Under the pieces are notes generated by a model. That model did no database searches. It was not told the DNA's origin and saw only the letters and a program-made list of their open reading frames with translations. A DNA stretch of 64,000 bases, taken from NCBI GenBank assembly GCA_965199765.1, contig CBDATC010000001.1:248001-312000 (forward strand). Direction: 5' to 3'. This document shows positions 28,392-37,197 of this stretch, piece by piece. Source of the stretch: JAPOXR01 sp965199765 (GTDB taxonomy: Bacteria > Pseudomonadota > Alphaproteobacteria > Rhodobacterales > Rhodobacteraceae). The position numbers and the translations under genes were made by a program. Every line of letters starts with the position of its first letter. Within the stretch, counting starts at the first letter, position 1.

Positions 28392-29254
28392 CTATTTTTG
28401 CCAACAAGTTTGAAGGCGTAAATCAGGGCCAGCAGACCGGAAATCACGACCATGATGATCGCGGCTGCTGATGCCGCGCCGACATCAAAAAATCTGAAAC
28501 CAAGCCGATAAACATACATTGACAGCGTTTCAGTGGCTTGTCCCGGGCCACCGCCTGTCAAGGCATACACTTTGTCGAAGATCTTAAAGGCATCGACGCT
28601 GCGCAGAAGCGCAGCCAAAAAAAGATAGGGGATCAAGAGTGGCAGGGTGATGCCGAAGAAAACATGACGCGCCCCAGCGCCATCCACATCCGCTGCTTCG
28701 TATATTTCATCAGGTATCGATTGCAACCCAGCCAGGATTATCAGAAAAGTCAGCGGCGCCGTCTGCCACGTGTCCACCAATACGAGCGACAACAATGCAA
28801 TATCCGGATTGAACAACCATTCGACAGCGGGAAGATCCGCGGACCGCAGCAGATTATTCAAATATCCAAAGTCATAGTGAAACCATGCCCGCCAAATAGC
28901 GGTAACAACCATGGTGGATAAGACGTATGGCATGATCAGCACCGGGATGACGAACCGGCCGCCTGGCAGTTTTCCATTAGCCATTAGTGCCAGTATCAGC
29001 CCGATGCCGACTTCACTGACAGTGGCCAATATTGCGAAAACCAGAGTGTTCCATGCCGCCGTGCGAAAAAATCTGTGGGCAACAAGATTCGTATAGTTCT
29101 CAAATCCTACAAATTGCGCCCCCTCAATTCCGTAGTCGGTAGCGAACAGGGAAAGCGCGAACACTCTAACGAGCGGATAGATCGTCAGCGCCAAAAAAAT
29201 TACGATTGCCGGTGTGAGAAGCGCAATGGCGACCTTTCCGCTGTTTCTATGCAT
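28388..29254 (-). CDS. Sugar-type ABC transporter permease (MalF family)
   Basis: A 288-residue permease with six helices. The N-terminal helix is IALLTPAIVIFLALTIYPLVR, and the EAA loop is EIYEAADVDGAGARHVFFGI with LPLLIPYLF following. It is the first permease after the binding protein, from which it is separated by 76 bases containing a stem-loop, and it overlaps the second permease by 4 bases. It pairs with the MalG-type subunit to form the channel. Confidence 0.93.
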   Translation of the reverse strand: MHRNSGKVAIALLTPAIVIFLALTIYPLVRVFALSLFATDYGIEGAQFVGFENYTNLVAHRFFRTAAWNTLVFAILATVSEVGIGLILALMANGKLPGGRFVIPVLIMPYVLSTMVVTAIWRAWFHYDFGYLNNLLRSADLPAVEWLFNPDIALLSLVLVDTWQTAPLTFLIILAGLQSIPDEIYEAADVDGAGARHVFFGITLPLLIPYLFLAALLRSVDAFKIFDKVYALTGGGPGQATETLSMYVYRLGFRFFDVGAASAAAIIMVVISGLLALIYAFKLVGKNR

Positions 29255-29273
29255 GTAAAATACTTTGATGCCC

Positions 29274-29305
29274 GGGTGCTCGACAGATCAGGAAAGCGAG
29301 CACCC
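29274..29305 (-). promoter_or_regulatory. Stem-loop between binding-protein and permease genes
   Basis: Perfect 9-bp arms (GGGTGCTCG / CGAGCACCC) with a 14-base loop in the 76-base gap. Such hairpins commonly protect the upstream mRNA and reduce read-through, giving more binding protein than permease. No T-run follows. Confidence 0.55.
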
Positions 29306-29330
29306 AAGCACAAGTCAAGACATTAAGCGG

Positions 29331-30554
29331 TTATCGACTTAAGGCTCTTGCAATTTGCGCGTCCGCTTCTTCCAACGCCACTTCGGCGCTCAATTCGCCA
29401 ATAAGTGCAAGTTGCAGATAGTCGCCTAAAATGGTCTCTACCCGATTCCACTGTTTGATGCGCGGACGTGGAGTGGCATTTTCGAGGGCGGCCATTTGAT
29501 TGGGATACCAGCGGTATTTCCCAACAACATCTTCATCGGCATAGACGCTGGCACGTGTCGGCGGCTGGCCGATCTCCAAAGCCAGTTTCTTCTGGAACTC
29601 AGCGGATGTGATGAAATCAATGAACGCGCGTCCCATTTCCGGATTCGGCGCGTCGCCGGGAACGGCCAGCAACCAGGCGCCGAGCATCGGGCTGGGGCCC
29701 ACATTTTGACCAGGAGCCGCAATGACCTCGATCTTGCCGGGAACCCTCGACTTTTCGGGATCATCCAAAGAGGGAGCCCAAGACGGCCACAGTTCGATCG
29801 ACATGGCGGTCGTTCCCTGCATAAGCGCGTCGCGAACTTCCGACGAATTGTAGGTCTCAACACCTTTTGGCGCGTAATTTTTTAATTCAAGATACAGGTT
29901 CAGCGCTTCAAGCGCCTCCGGACTGTTGAGAACGGACGAGCCGTCTTCACCGACGATCTTGGCGCCATGCGCCCAGAGAATTGGCAGGAACCCTGTTACA
30001 ATCGGATTTGCTTTGATTCCTCGAAATACAACGCCCGACATCTGATCATCCGAGGCGGAGATTCGCTTGGCCGCCTCAACAACATCGGTCCAGGACTCCG
30101 GTCGATCCATCAGATCGGAACGGTATGCAAACATTTCCACATTGCCAACAAATGGCACGGCGTACAGAGTTCCGCTGCCAACCGGATAGCGTGATACATC
30201 CACGGCGGCGGCGATAAAGTCTCCGTCAATACCACCGCCGAGCTGATCAAGATCTGCAAGCCAACCCTGCGACATGAATTCTGTCGCCCATGTGTCGTCC
30301 AGCATGATTACGTCATAGGCGCTGGCTCGCTCACGCATGGAAATGGTGACTTTTTCAAGCAGCCCAGCATAGGGCAATTCCAGTCTGTCAACCTCAACAC
30401 TAGGATTAGCTGCCTGGAATTCCTCCACCGCCATCGCTAATGCATTAGCATATCCCCCATCACGACCAGCAATCACAAGGTCCGCAGCAGACGCCGTACC
30501 GGCGAGTAAGGCTGCGGATGCAGCAAGCGCGAGAGCATCTTTGTGAAACACCAT
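29331..30554 (-). CDS. ABC transporter substrate-binding protein (family 1, sugar type)
   Basis: A 407-residue periplasmic binding protein with a classic signal peptide (LALAASAALLAGTASAA, cleavage near residue 24). The mature part has the MalE/UgpB-like layout, with an N-terminal FQAANPSVEVDRLELPYAGLL, a YDVIMLDDTWATEFMSQGWL segment and a hinge region around VPFVGNVEMFAYRSDL. The ATG has an excellent AGAGGAG 6 bases upstream. It is the first gene of the minus-strand operon and diverges from the lacI-type gene; the 144-base shared promoter holds two operator-like sites. Confidence 0.93.
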   Translation of the reverse strand: MVFHKDALALAASAALLAGTASAADLVIAGRDGGYANALAMAVEEFQAANPSVEVDRLELPYAGLLEKVTISMRERASAYDVIMLDDTWATEFMSQGWLADLDQLGGGIDGDFIAAAVDVSRYPVGSGTLYAVPFVGNVEMFAYRSDLMDRPESWTDVVEAAKRISASDDQMSGVVFRGIKANPIVTGFLPILWAHGAKIVGEDGSSVLNSPEALEALNLYLELKNYAPKGVETYNSSEVRDALMQGTTAMSIELWPSWAPSLDDPEKSRVPGKIEVIAAPGQNVGPSPMLGAWLLAVPGDAPNPEMGRAFIDFITSAEFQKKLALEIGQPPTRASVYADEDVVGKYRWYPNQMAALENATPRPRIKQWNRVETILGDYLQLALIGELSAEVALEEADAQIARALSR

Positions 30555-30597
30555 ATTTTTCTCCTCTAACCCAGAAAGGGCATCATGATCTCTGACG

Positions 30598-30611
30598 TTA
30601 AAACGGTTTCA
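30598..30611. promoter_or_regulatory. LacI-family operator-like site 1
   Basis: TTAAAACGGTTTCA, fitting the LacI/GalR pattern AANCGNTT with a central CG. It shares the 10-base core AAAACGGTTT with site 2, 67 bases away. It lies 44 bases upstream of the binding-protein start and just upstream of the regulator's promoter, so binding could control both directions. Confidence 0.6.
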
Positions 30612-30617
30612 TAAAAT

Positions 30618-30647
30618 TTGCAATCAATTTCTCAAAGACCCTAATAT
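30618..30647 (+). promoter_or_regulatory. Candidate sigma-70 promoter for the LacI-family gene
   Basis: TTGCAA (30618-30623), an 18-base spacer and TAATAT (30642-30647). It lies between the two operator-like sites and 50 bases before the regulator's ATG. Confidence 0.45.
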
Positions 30648-30664
30648 ATTGGATAATTGGTTCT

Positions 30665-30678
30665 TGAAAACGGTTTAC
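30665..30678. promoter_or_regulatory. LacI-family operator-like site 2
   Basis: TGAAAACGGTTTAC, again with AANCGNTT and the shared core AAAACGGTTT. It sits just downstream of the expected transcription start of the regulator gene and 21 bases before its ATG, a typical autorepression position. Confidence 0.6.
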
Positions 30679-30698
30679 CAAATTGCAATAATCCTGAC

Positions 30699-31727
30699 AT
30701 GAAACGTTCAACGATCAAAGATGTCGCTGCCTTGGCCGGCGTGTCTGCAGCCACGGTAAGCCGCGTATTTTCCAATGAACCATCCGTGTCTCTGGAAATC
30801 GCCTCAAAAGTCAAGAATGCAGCAAAGCGGCTGAACTATCGGCCAAACATGATGGCGAGAAGCCTGACAAGCTCGCAGACCAATTTGGTGGCTTTGGTTG
30901 TCGGGAGTCTTCACAATCAGTTCGATGCACAACTGGTAGAGGTTCTTTCCAAGGGCCTTCAAAAAAGCGGCAGGAGGCTTTTGCTGGTTCCGGCCGACCA
31001 CGGCGAGAACGACCCTGCAGCGATGGTTGCGCTAGACTACCAAGTGGACGGGGTTATCGTCGCCGCCGGTCACTTGTCAAAGGAATCAGCGGAAAGATTT
31101 GCTCAGCTCGGTGTGCCGGTCATTTTATATGGCAGAACACTTGATGAGCCCGGAGTTGATTGTGTCGTCGCGGATAACCATTCCGCTTCTCGCGCAATCG
31201 GGCAGCTGTTTCAAAAGGCGGGCAGCAAGCAAGCTATGTTCGTTCGGCACGTTCGCAGAACCTTTTCCGATGATGAGCGCGAGGCCGGATACCGGGATGG
31301 TCTTGGTCCCGACATTGAAATGACGGTGTTTGAATGCACCGAGTTAACTGCCAGGGAGCTTTCTCTGGGCATGCTCTCCGAAGAGCGGCGTCCTGACGCG
31401 ATATTCTGTGCAAATGATGTCCTTGCATTTGGGGTCATCGAGGCGGCAATTCAGCTTGGGTTGAATGTGCCAAATGAATTGATGGTCGCAGGTTTTGACG
31501 ACGTTTGCATGGCTTCATCTCCATTCTTTGACTTGACTACGTTACACCAGTCGCCTTTCGAAATCGCCAGCTGGATCGTCAAACGTTTGGACGAAAGGCT
31601 TTCTTCGCTTGATGTCGAAGTGACAACCGAACGCATTCCGGCGCGCTTGAAGCTCAGGGGTTCAACACCCGCAGCAGCGCACATTGGCGGGGTAGCAGCC
31701 AGCAAATGCATCCGAAAGGCAAATTGA
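30699..31727 (+). CDS. LacI-family transcriptional regulator
   Basis: A 342-residue repressor from the ATG at 30699, where the helix-turn-helix begins at once: TIKDVAALAGVSAATVSRVF (residues 4-23), followed by the hinge RLNYRPNMMARSL. A 14-residue in-frame extension is ignored because it would run through the operator. The effector domain is of the periplasmic-binding type (NLVALVVGSLHNQFDAQLVE, YQVDGVIVAAGH, NDVLAFGVIEAA, FDDV). It diverges from the binding-protein operon and its stop overlaps the ATPase start (TGATG), so regulator and ATPase are co-translated. The effector is probably the transported solute. Confidence 0.95.
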   Translation: MKRSTIKDVAALAGVSAATVSRVFSNEPSVSLEIASKVKNAAKRLNYRPNMMARSLTSSQTNLVALVVGSLHNQFDAQLVEVLSKGLQKSGRRLLLVPADHGENDPAAMVALDYQVDGVIVAAGHLSKESAERFAQLGVPVILYGRTLDEPGVDCVVADNHSASRAIGQLFQKAGSKQAMFVRHVRRTFSDDEREAGYRDGLGPDIEMTVFECTELTARELSLGMLSEERRPDAIFCANDVLAFGVIEAAIQLGLNVPNELMVAGFDDVCMASSPFFDLTTLHQSPFEIASWIVKRLDERLSSLDVEVTTERIPARLKLRGSTPAAAHIGGVAASKCIRKAN

Positions 31728-32734
31728 TGATCCATCTTTCCAATATCGGGAAGGCGTATGGTCGAGTCGACGTTATCGAAAGCATAACGCTGACCATTGA
31801 AAAGGGTGAATTCATTGTGCTTGTTGGCCCTTCAGGGTCGGGTAAATCAACGCTTCTGCGAATGATTGCAGGACTTGAAGAAATCACCAGCGGAGATTGC
31901 TTGATTTACGGAAGGCGTGTGAACAACCTTCCTCCAAAGAAGCGCGACTTGGCGATGGTTTTTCAAAACTATGCCCTGTATCCGCATATGACAGTCTTCG
32001 ATAATCTTGCCTTTGCGCTGAAAGTTCAGGGTTTGCCGAAGTCTGAAATTCAACATCGGGTCGCCAAAGTATCCGAGATCGTGCAGCTCGGAGAATACCT
32101 TGAAAGAAAGCCCTCTCAGTTGTCGGGCGGCCAGCGCCAGCGCGTAGCCATGGCGCGCGCAATCGTGCGGAACACAGGCTTGTTCCTATTCGACGAGCCG
32201 CTTTCGAACCTGGATGCCAAACTTCGCAGCCAGATGCGTGTTGAAATCAGAAAGATACACGATGAATTGGGCGCGACATCAATTTATGTGACCCACGACC
32301 AGACAGAAGCGATGACTCTCGCAGACCGCATCGTAGTGATAGATAATGGAAACATTGAACAAGTCGGAACACCGCATGAATTGTATGAAAACCCCAAAAC
32401 CCGTTTTGTGGCAGGCTTTTTGGGCTCTCCGTCAATGAATTTCGTGAACAAGGGATTCAATGATCTTCAAAGCGAAGAAGTCTATGGCATCCGGCCGGAG
32501 AGTATCAAATTGACCAAAATGAGCGGTGATGATCTGCACTTCAACGCCAGGCTTGAACTTATCGAATATCTTGGCTCCAGCGCCCTTTGTCATTGCAGCT
32601 TCGCGGGTCAGAGCATTGTTGCTCAACTACAGCCTCAAGACCTCTCAACGCTCCAGCCGGGCCAAAAAATTAATCTGTTCGTCGAACGGACCGCAGCAAT
32701 GAAATTCCTTGGTAATCGGCGGCTAGAAGCTTGA
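31727..32734 (+). CDS. ABC transporter ATP-binding protein (MalK/UgpC type)
   Basis: About 335 residues from the ATG at 31727, which overlaps the lacI stop and has AAAGG 8 bases upstream. Walker A is GPSGSGKST (about residues 36-44), the signature is LSGGQRQRVAMARAI, Walker B is LFLFDEPLSNLD, and the switch histidine lies in YVTHDQTEAMTLADR. The C-terminal TOBE-type regulatory domain is short. It supplies the energising subunit missing from the divergent operon at 27567-30554, so the transporter is complete but split over two transcripts. Confidence 0.95.
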   Translation: MIHLSNIGKAYGRVDVIESITLTIEKGEFIVLVGPSGSGKSTLLRMIAGLEEITSGDCLIYGRRVNNLPPKKRDLAMVFQNYALYPHMTVFDNLAFALKVQGLPKSEIQHRVAKVSEIVQLGEYLERKPSQLSGGQRQRVAMARAIVRNTGLFLFDEPLSNLDAKLRSQMRVEIRKIHDELGATSIYVTHDQTEAMTLADRIVVIDNGNIEQVGTPHELYENPKTRFVAGFLGSPSMNFVNKGFNDLQSEEVYGIRPESIKLTKMSGDDLHFNARLELIEYLGSSALCHCSFAGQSIVAQLQPQDLSTLQPGQKINLFVERTAAMKFLGNRRLEA

Positions 32735-32852
32735 CTCGGAATAAATTTCTCCGCGCATTTGGCTGTTAGCTCGGTCAGCAGGCACAAATGCGGACATCGG
32801 TTCTTCCATACAACCGTCTCCAAAATCGAATGAAATCGAGAAGGTAACTGAT

Positions 32853-33413
32853 TTGGGGTATTCAATCTGGTTGGAATTTGATGGTCCATGCAGAACATGG
32901 CTGCAAGACAGAATTAACATTCTTTCAGAAAAGTACTCTTGTCCAGTTTTTCGGCCGCATATGACCTTGGTCGGAGACATTGAACTCGAGTTGAACGATG
33001 TCATCAAATTAGCTGATACGTTTTTGGACTACTCCGATCCGGCTGATGCGACCGTGTGCGACATCGGCGTATCGGAAAATTACTTTATGGCATTGTATCT
33101 TTCGGTGTCGATTTCTGACGAGCTTCAATACCGGCGCAAAATAGCGACGCAGCGCTTGAACCGAAGCAATTTCAACTTGGATGCTCCACATGTCAGTTTA
33201 GCATACGGTAATCTCGATCAAAGCCAGATGCTCGAGGAACAGACCACGCTTAAGTCCGAGTTTTTGGGCGAAAGACTGTCCGTCGGCGGCATCAGTATTG
33301 TGCGCTCCGCAAAGACAGTTCCAGTCGGAAAGTGGCATTCGATTGAAACCATTGCTTTGTCTTCAGCAAATCGCCGCGCATTCGGTAAAATGCGGCTTCC
33401 GTTAGCCCCTTAG
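32853..33413 (+). CDS. 2H phosphoesterase (cyclic phosphodiesterase-like)
   Basis: A 186-residue protein with the two histidine motifs of the 2H superfamily: RPHMTLVGD (about residues 34-42) and APHVSLAYGN (about residues 111-120). These suit a cyclic nucleotide phosphodiesterase (CPDase) acting on 2',3'-cyclic or ADP-ribose 1'',2''-cyclic phosphate; the exact substrate is inference. The start is a TTG, supported by GAGAAGG 8 bases upstream. The gene follows the ABC ATPase after 118 bases and may be read with it. Downstream is an IS256 remnant. Confidence 0.75.
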   Translation: MGYSIWLEFDGPCRTWLQDRINILSEKYSCPVFRPHMTLVGDIELELNDVIKLADTFLDYSDPADATVCDIGVSENYFMALYLSVSISDELQYRRKIATQRLNRSNFNLDAPHVSLAYGNLDQSQMLEEQTTLKSEFLGERLSVGGISIVRSAKTVPVGKWHSIETIALSSANRRAFGKMRLPLAP

Positions 33414-33548
33414 CAGTCTGTTCAAAACTATCCTCGACACCAGACTGTTCTCATGATTCATGGAATTTAATCCGATAGCGGATGTGAAATCGGAGGATCG
33501 GATACGCATACAGGCTGAACTTTCAACATTCGGCATCAACACTCGAAG

Positions 33549-33783
33549 GAAGCGTCCAGAATCTTTCGCACTTTCGATCATGCGACGGCGGCTCCGTTAT
33601 ATTGAAGTTTCATCTCGCGCAGCGGATCCATATTCATATGGTTTCGCGCGCTCCACTGTGTTCCGGCGACGTGTTTCAACCTGGCCGCAGCCAGGCAGAG
33701 ACAGGATTGACCATCGGGAACGGCCCCAACGACCCTGGCCCGTCTTCGAATTTCTTTCATCAACCGTTCCAGCGAATTGTCGT
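33549..33783 (-). pseudogene. IS256-family transposase, 3' remnant (copy 2)
   Basis: About the last 65 codons of the same transposase as at 16.2 kb, reading LERLMKEIRRRARVVGAVPDG, AARLKHVAGTQW and ending YNGAAVA. The terminal repeat begins at 33550 (GTCCAGAATCTTTCGCACTT). The upstream part is replaced by unrelated sequence at about 33783. The gap on either side (33414-33948) holds nothing else that I can identify. Confidence 0.8.
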
Positions 33784-33948
33784 CTTTCTTGTCCATTGTC
33801 GGTCCACTCTGTCTGAAAGGAACCACCAGCAAAAGCAAATATGCGATCGATTCGGCACGTAATCTCTGAGTCCATTTTGATATTGAATTGAAGTTATCGC
33901 CTTTATAATCTTTCGACGCTCGGTTCTCGTCGAATCGAAAGGGTCAAA

Positions 33949-34977
33949 ATGCAGAACTATCCCGTCGACCTTCGCAGCGACACCGTTACAAAGCCAAATC
34001 GGAAGATGCGTGAGGCAATTGCTGAAGCAGAGGTTGGAGACGATGTCTTTGGCGAAGATCCAACCGTCAATGAATTGGAGGCGACTGCTGCAAAGCTGCT
34101 CGGTAAGGAGGCAGCGGTACTTTTCCCATCCGGAACACAGAGTAATCTTGCCGCAATCCTCGCGCATTGCCAGCGAGGAGATGAAATGCTGGTCGGAGAA
34201 CGATACCACAGCTTTCATGACGAAGCGGGCGGAGCTTCAGCACTCGGCGGAATTGCCTATTCAACACTGCCAACCAACACTGACGGCAGTCTTAGCGCAC
34301 ACGAGATCGCTGCCGCCGTGCGGCCTGACGATCCGCATTATCCTCGGACCCGACTGCTATGCCTCGAAAACACAACCGCTGGTAAAGCAGTCACACAAGA
34401 GCGAATAAAGTCAGCCGCTGATGCGGCTCGTAATCTCAAACTGAAGATACACTTGGACGGAGCCCGAATCTTCAATGCCGCACAGGAGCTGGGATTGGCC
34501 GTCTCCACAATCGCTGCGGTGGCCGACACGGTTTCTGTATGCCTGTCGAAAGGTCTCGGAGCTCCCGCTGGAACGATCCTTGCATCCGGAAGGAATTTAG
34601 AAGAGCAGATTCGACGCAATCGAAAAATACTGGGAGGCGGCATGCGGCAAGCCGGAATCTTGGCCGCTGCCGGTCTGCACGCTTTGAGTTACAATATCAG
34701 CCGGCTGAGAGAAGATCATAGACGGGCACGGGAGCTCGCCCGCCTTCTCCGGGATTTAACCGAAAAGTTCGGACTTGGCGTTACACAGCACACAAATATG
34801 GTGTTTGTAACCCCTCGGGAGTCCGATCACGCCGCTCTCCACAAATATCTGACCGAGCATGGGATACTGATTGGAAACCGGCGTCCAGCCATGCGCATCG
34901 TCACCCATCTTGGCATCAGCGACAGCGACATCGAACGCGCAGCGTCGGTCTTTCGAGAATACTTTAGGTCCCATTGA
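33949..34977 (+). CDS. ltaE: Low-specificity L-threonine aldolase
   Basis: PLP-dependent aldolase of 342 residues that cleaves threonine or allo-threonine to glycine and acetaldehyde. Signatures: N-terminal DLRSDTVTKP, VGDDVFGEDPTVNELE, FPSGTQSN in the cofactor site, the aspartate in HLDGARIFNA, and the Schiff-base lysine in VCLSKGLGAPAGT (about residue 202). An AAAGGG lies 5 bases before the ATG. It converges on the DUF1523 gene with only 4 bases between stops. Confidence 0.95.
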   Translation: MQNYPVDLRSDTVTKPNRKMREAIAEAEVGDDVFGEDPTVNELEATAAKLLGKEAAVLFPSGTQSNLAAILAHCQRGDEMLVGERYHSFHDEAGGASALGGIAYSTLPTNTDGSLSAHEIAAAVRPDDPHYPRTRLLCLENTTAGKAVTQERIKSAADAARNLKLKIHLDGARIFNAAQELGLAVSTIAAVADTVSVCLSKGLGAPAGTILASGRNLEEQIRRNRKILGGGMRQAGILAAAGLHALSYNISRLREDHRRARELARLLRDLTEKFGLGVTQHTNMVFVTPRESDHAALHKYLTEHGILIGNRRPAMRIVTHLGISDSDIERAASVFREYFRSH

Positions 34978-34981
34978 ACCG

Positions 34982-35554
34982 CTAAAATTTCGAACGGATC
35001 CGATCCAATCGGTCAAAAGCCCACCTGCTGAAACGAACCCAAATTCGCCATAGTATTACCCCGAACAGAATCAGCAAGACCGCTGCAATGATTCGAGCCC
35101 ATGGAACGAGTGTGACTTCCGGACCGGAGACTTCGGAAATGCTGATTGCATTCGGATAAATTGACAGCAGCGTCGACCTCCAGCCGTAATGAGTCACCGC
35201 CACCCAACTCCCGGAGACCTGCAGCTGCTGCGCTTCGGCTTGAAGATTGCCGCTGTCAAATTTTAAGTAAGGCGGCCAGCCCCATCCGGTATCTTCGTTT
35301 CTATATACCCGCGCACTTCCGTTGCCGCGGACAGAATTGATGAATCGGATGTCGCGGTTGCCTGCAATCGCCGAATTGGCATCCCCAGCGATCGGTTGTG
35401 CCCAAAAGAGCGAATTCGCCCCGACTTCAGTCCGAACAACTTCCGTTCCAACGATCTTGACGAGGTCTCGGGAAGGCAGCGCGTAATCCAGGAATGCAAG
35501 CACTCCCGCGATTACGACAATGCGCAAAACAATCTTCAAGTAACGCATTGGCAC
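34982..35554 (-). CDS. DUF1523 family membrane protein
   Basis: A 190-residue protein with an N-terminal membrane helix (IVLRIVVIAGVLAFLDYALP), a soluble periplasmic part and a second helix near the C-terminus (IIAAVLLILFGVILWRIWV). The family marker VYRNEDTGWGWPPYLKFD with NLQAEA is present in the centre, followed by HYGWRSTLLSIYPNAISI. I know this family mainly from Rhodobacterales. Function is unknown. The 313 bases upstream, to the M20 peptidase start, hold only possible promoter sequence. Confidence 0.85.
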   Translation of the reverse strand: MPMRYLKIVLRIVVIAGVLAFLDYALPSRDLVKIVGTEVVRTEVGANSLFWAQPIAGDANSAIAGNRDIRFINSVRGNGSARVYRNEDTGWGWPPYLKFDSGNLQAEAQQLQVSGSWVAVTHYGWRSTLLSIYPNAISISEVSGPEVTLVPWARIIAAVLLILFGVILWRIWVRFSRWAFDRLDRIRSKF

Positions 35555-35867
35555 CTCACCGAACAGGACCCTACCAAACCTAAAGGTAGTGTTACTCGAT
35601 CAGCCTTTCAATGTGCTCACACCCTTATGCGCTGCATGCGTCGCTACGCTAAAGAACGGTTATTGACTTGCATGGGAAAATAAGGACGCATCACGCCGTG
35701 TGATATCATTCCACATAACGCGAACTGCGGATTCCAAACAGCTGACCGCAATCACATGAACTCAAGTCTTAAGCCTTACATGGCAGACAACGTTGTGCTA
35801 AACGGTGCAGCGCAGCAGCAGGCCATTTTATGCCTGCAGTCTTGCACAGGCTAGGGGGGTTCAAAAA

Positions 35868-37157
35868 ATGAATCCGTTCGAAAAAGTTGCCGAAGAGATC
35901 GAATCGCGTCAAGACGATTTGATCGCTCTCACTCAGGCACTGATCCGCATTCCTACACTGAACCCGCCTGGAGAATGCTATTCCGAAATTTGTGAATTCT
36001 TAAAGGCACGCCTGCAGGCAACTGGATTTAATTGCCAGATCATCCGAGCCGAAGGGAGTCCTGCCGACAGCGACCGCTATCCGCGCCTCAACCTCATTGC
36101 CCGGCTTGACGGCTCCGCACAGGGGGATTGCATTCACTTCAACTCCCACACAGATGTGGTGCGGGTCGGCGAAGGCTGGACCGTTGATCCATTCTCGGGC
36201 GCAGTCCGCGATGGCAAGATCTACGGGCGCGGCGCCTGCGATATGAAGGGCGGGCTGGCCACTTCAATCTTGGCAGCCGAGGCCTTTGCGGCGCAATGCC
36301 CTGAATTTCGCGGGGCCATCGAAATTTCCGCAACGGCAGATGAGGAAACCGGAGGTTTTGCCGGCGTTGCTTGGCTGGCGGAACGCGGATGGTTCTCACC
36401 GCAGCGCGTGCAGCATGCGATCATTCCCGAACCGCTGAACAAGAACCGAATTTGTCTTGGTCACCGCGGTGTCTGGTGGGCTGAAATCGAAGCCAAAGGC
36501 CGCATTGCCCATGGTTCAATGCCTTTTCTTGGAGATTGCGCAGTGCGGAATATGGGAGCGATCATCGCAGAAATGGAGGAACATCTGTTTCCGCTGCTGG
36601 CAAGCAAAACAACAGCGATGCCCGTTGTGCCTCCCGAAGCCCGCCAATCGACTCTGAACATCAGCTCGATTCATGGTGGTGCGCGCGAACAGAACGACGA
36701 GCTCGCCGGGTTTCCGTCGCCCTGCGTGCCCGACCGCTGTCGAATCGTCATTGACCGCCGATATCTGGCCGAAGAATCATTGGATGAAGTGAAGGCAGAG
36801 TTCGAAACGATGTTCAAACGCGTCCAAAGCAGAAGACCAAAACTGGAGATCGAGGTCAGAGAACTCTTTTCGGTGCAGCCGGTTCTGACGGACAAGCGCT
36901 CGCCGATTGTCAGAAGCATCAGCAACGCGATCCGCAAAGTCTTAGGCGAGGATCCGGAATTCGTGGTATCTCCTGGCACTTATGACCAGAAACACATCGA
37001 TCTCATCGGCGGGATGAAGAACTGCATCGCCTATGGACCGGGTATTCTTGATCTCGCACATCAGCCGGATGAATGGATCAGAATCAACGACATGGTGGAC
37101 AGCGCAAAAGTCATGGCGCACACTCTGTATGAACGGTTGGCGCGTCCCGTTCAATAA
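35868..37157 (+). CDS. M20-family metallopeptidase (ArgE/DapE type)
   Basis: About 429 residues from the ATG at 35868, supported by AGGGGGG 8 bases upstream. An in-frame 21-residue extension is rejected. The M20 dinuclear zinc motifs are present: HFNSHTDVV (first metal histidine), GACDMKGGLA (bridging aspartate), TADEETGGF (catalytic glutamate pair) and PEPLNKN. The C-terminal metal histidine region is DQKHIDL, and a lid/dimerisation domain lies in between. It is annotated generically as acetylornithine deacetylase/succinyl-diaminopimelate desuccinylase-like. It is followed after 40 bases by a peptide-type binding protein gene, so it probably hydrolyses an imported N-acyl amino acid or dipeptide. 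Confidence 0.92.
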   Translation: MNPFEKVAEEIESRQDDLIALTQALIRIPTLNPPGECYSEICEFLKARLQATGFNCQIIRAEGSPADSDRYPRLNLIARLDGSAQGDCIHFNSHTDVVRVGEGWTVDPFSGAVRDGKIYGRGACDMKGGLATSILAAEAFAAQCPEFRGAIEISATADEETGGFAGVAWLAERGWFSPQRVQHAIIPEPLNKNRICLGHRGVWWAEIEAKGRIAHGSMPFLGDCAVRNMGAIIAEMEEHLFPLLASKTTAMPVVPPEARQSTLNISSIHGGAREQNDELAGFPSPCVPDRCRIVIDRRYLAEESLDEVKAEFETMFKRVQSRRPKLEIEVRELFSVQPVLTDKRSPIVRSISNAIRKVLGEDPEFVVSPGTYDQKHIDLIGGMKNCIAYGPGILDLAHQPDEWIRINDMVDSAKVMAHTLYERLARPVQ

Positions 37158-37197
37158 GGTGTAGCTGGTAGAATCTTGCAAAGAAGGAGACTTCAAA

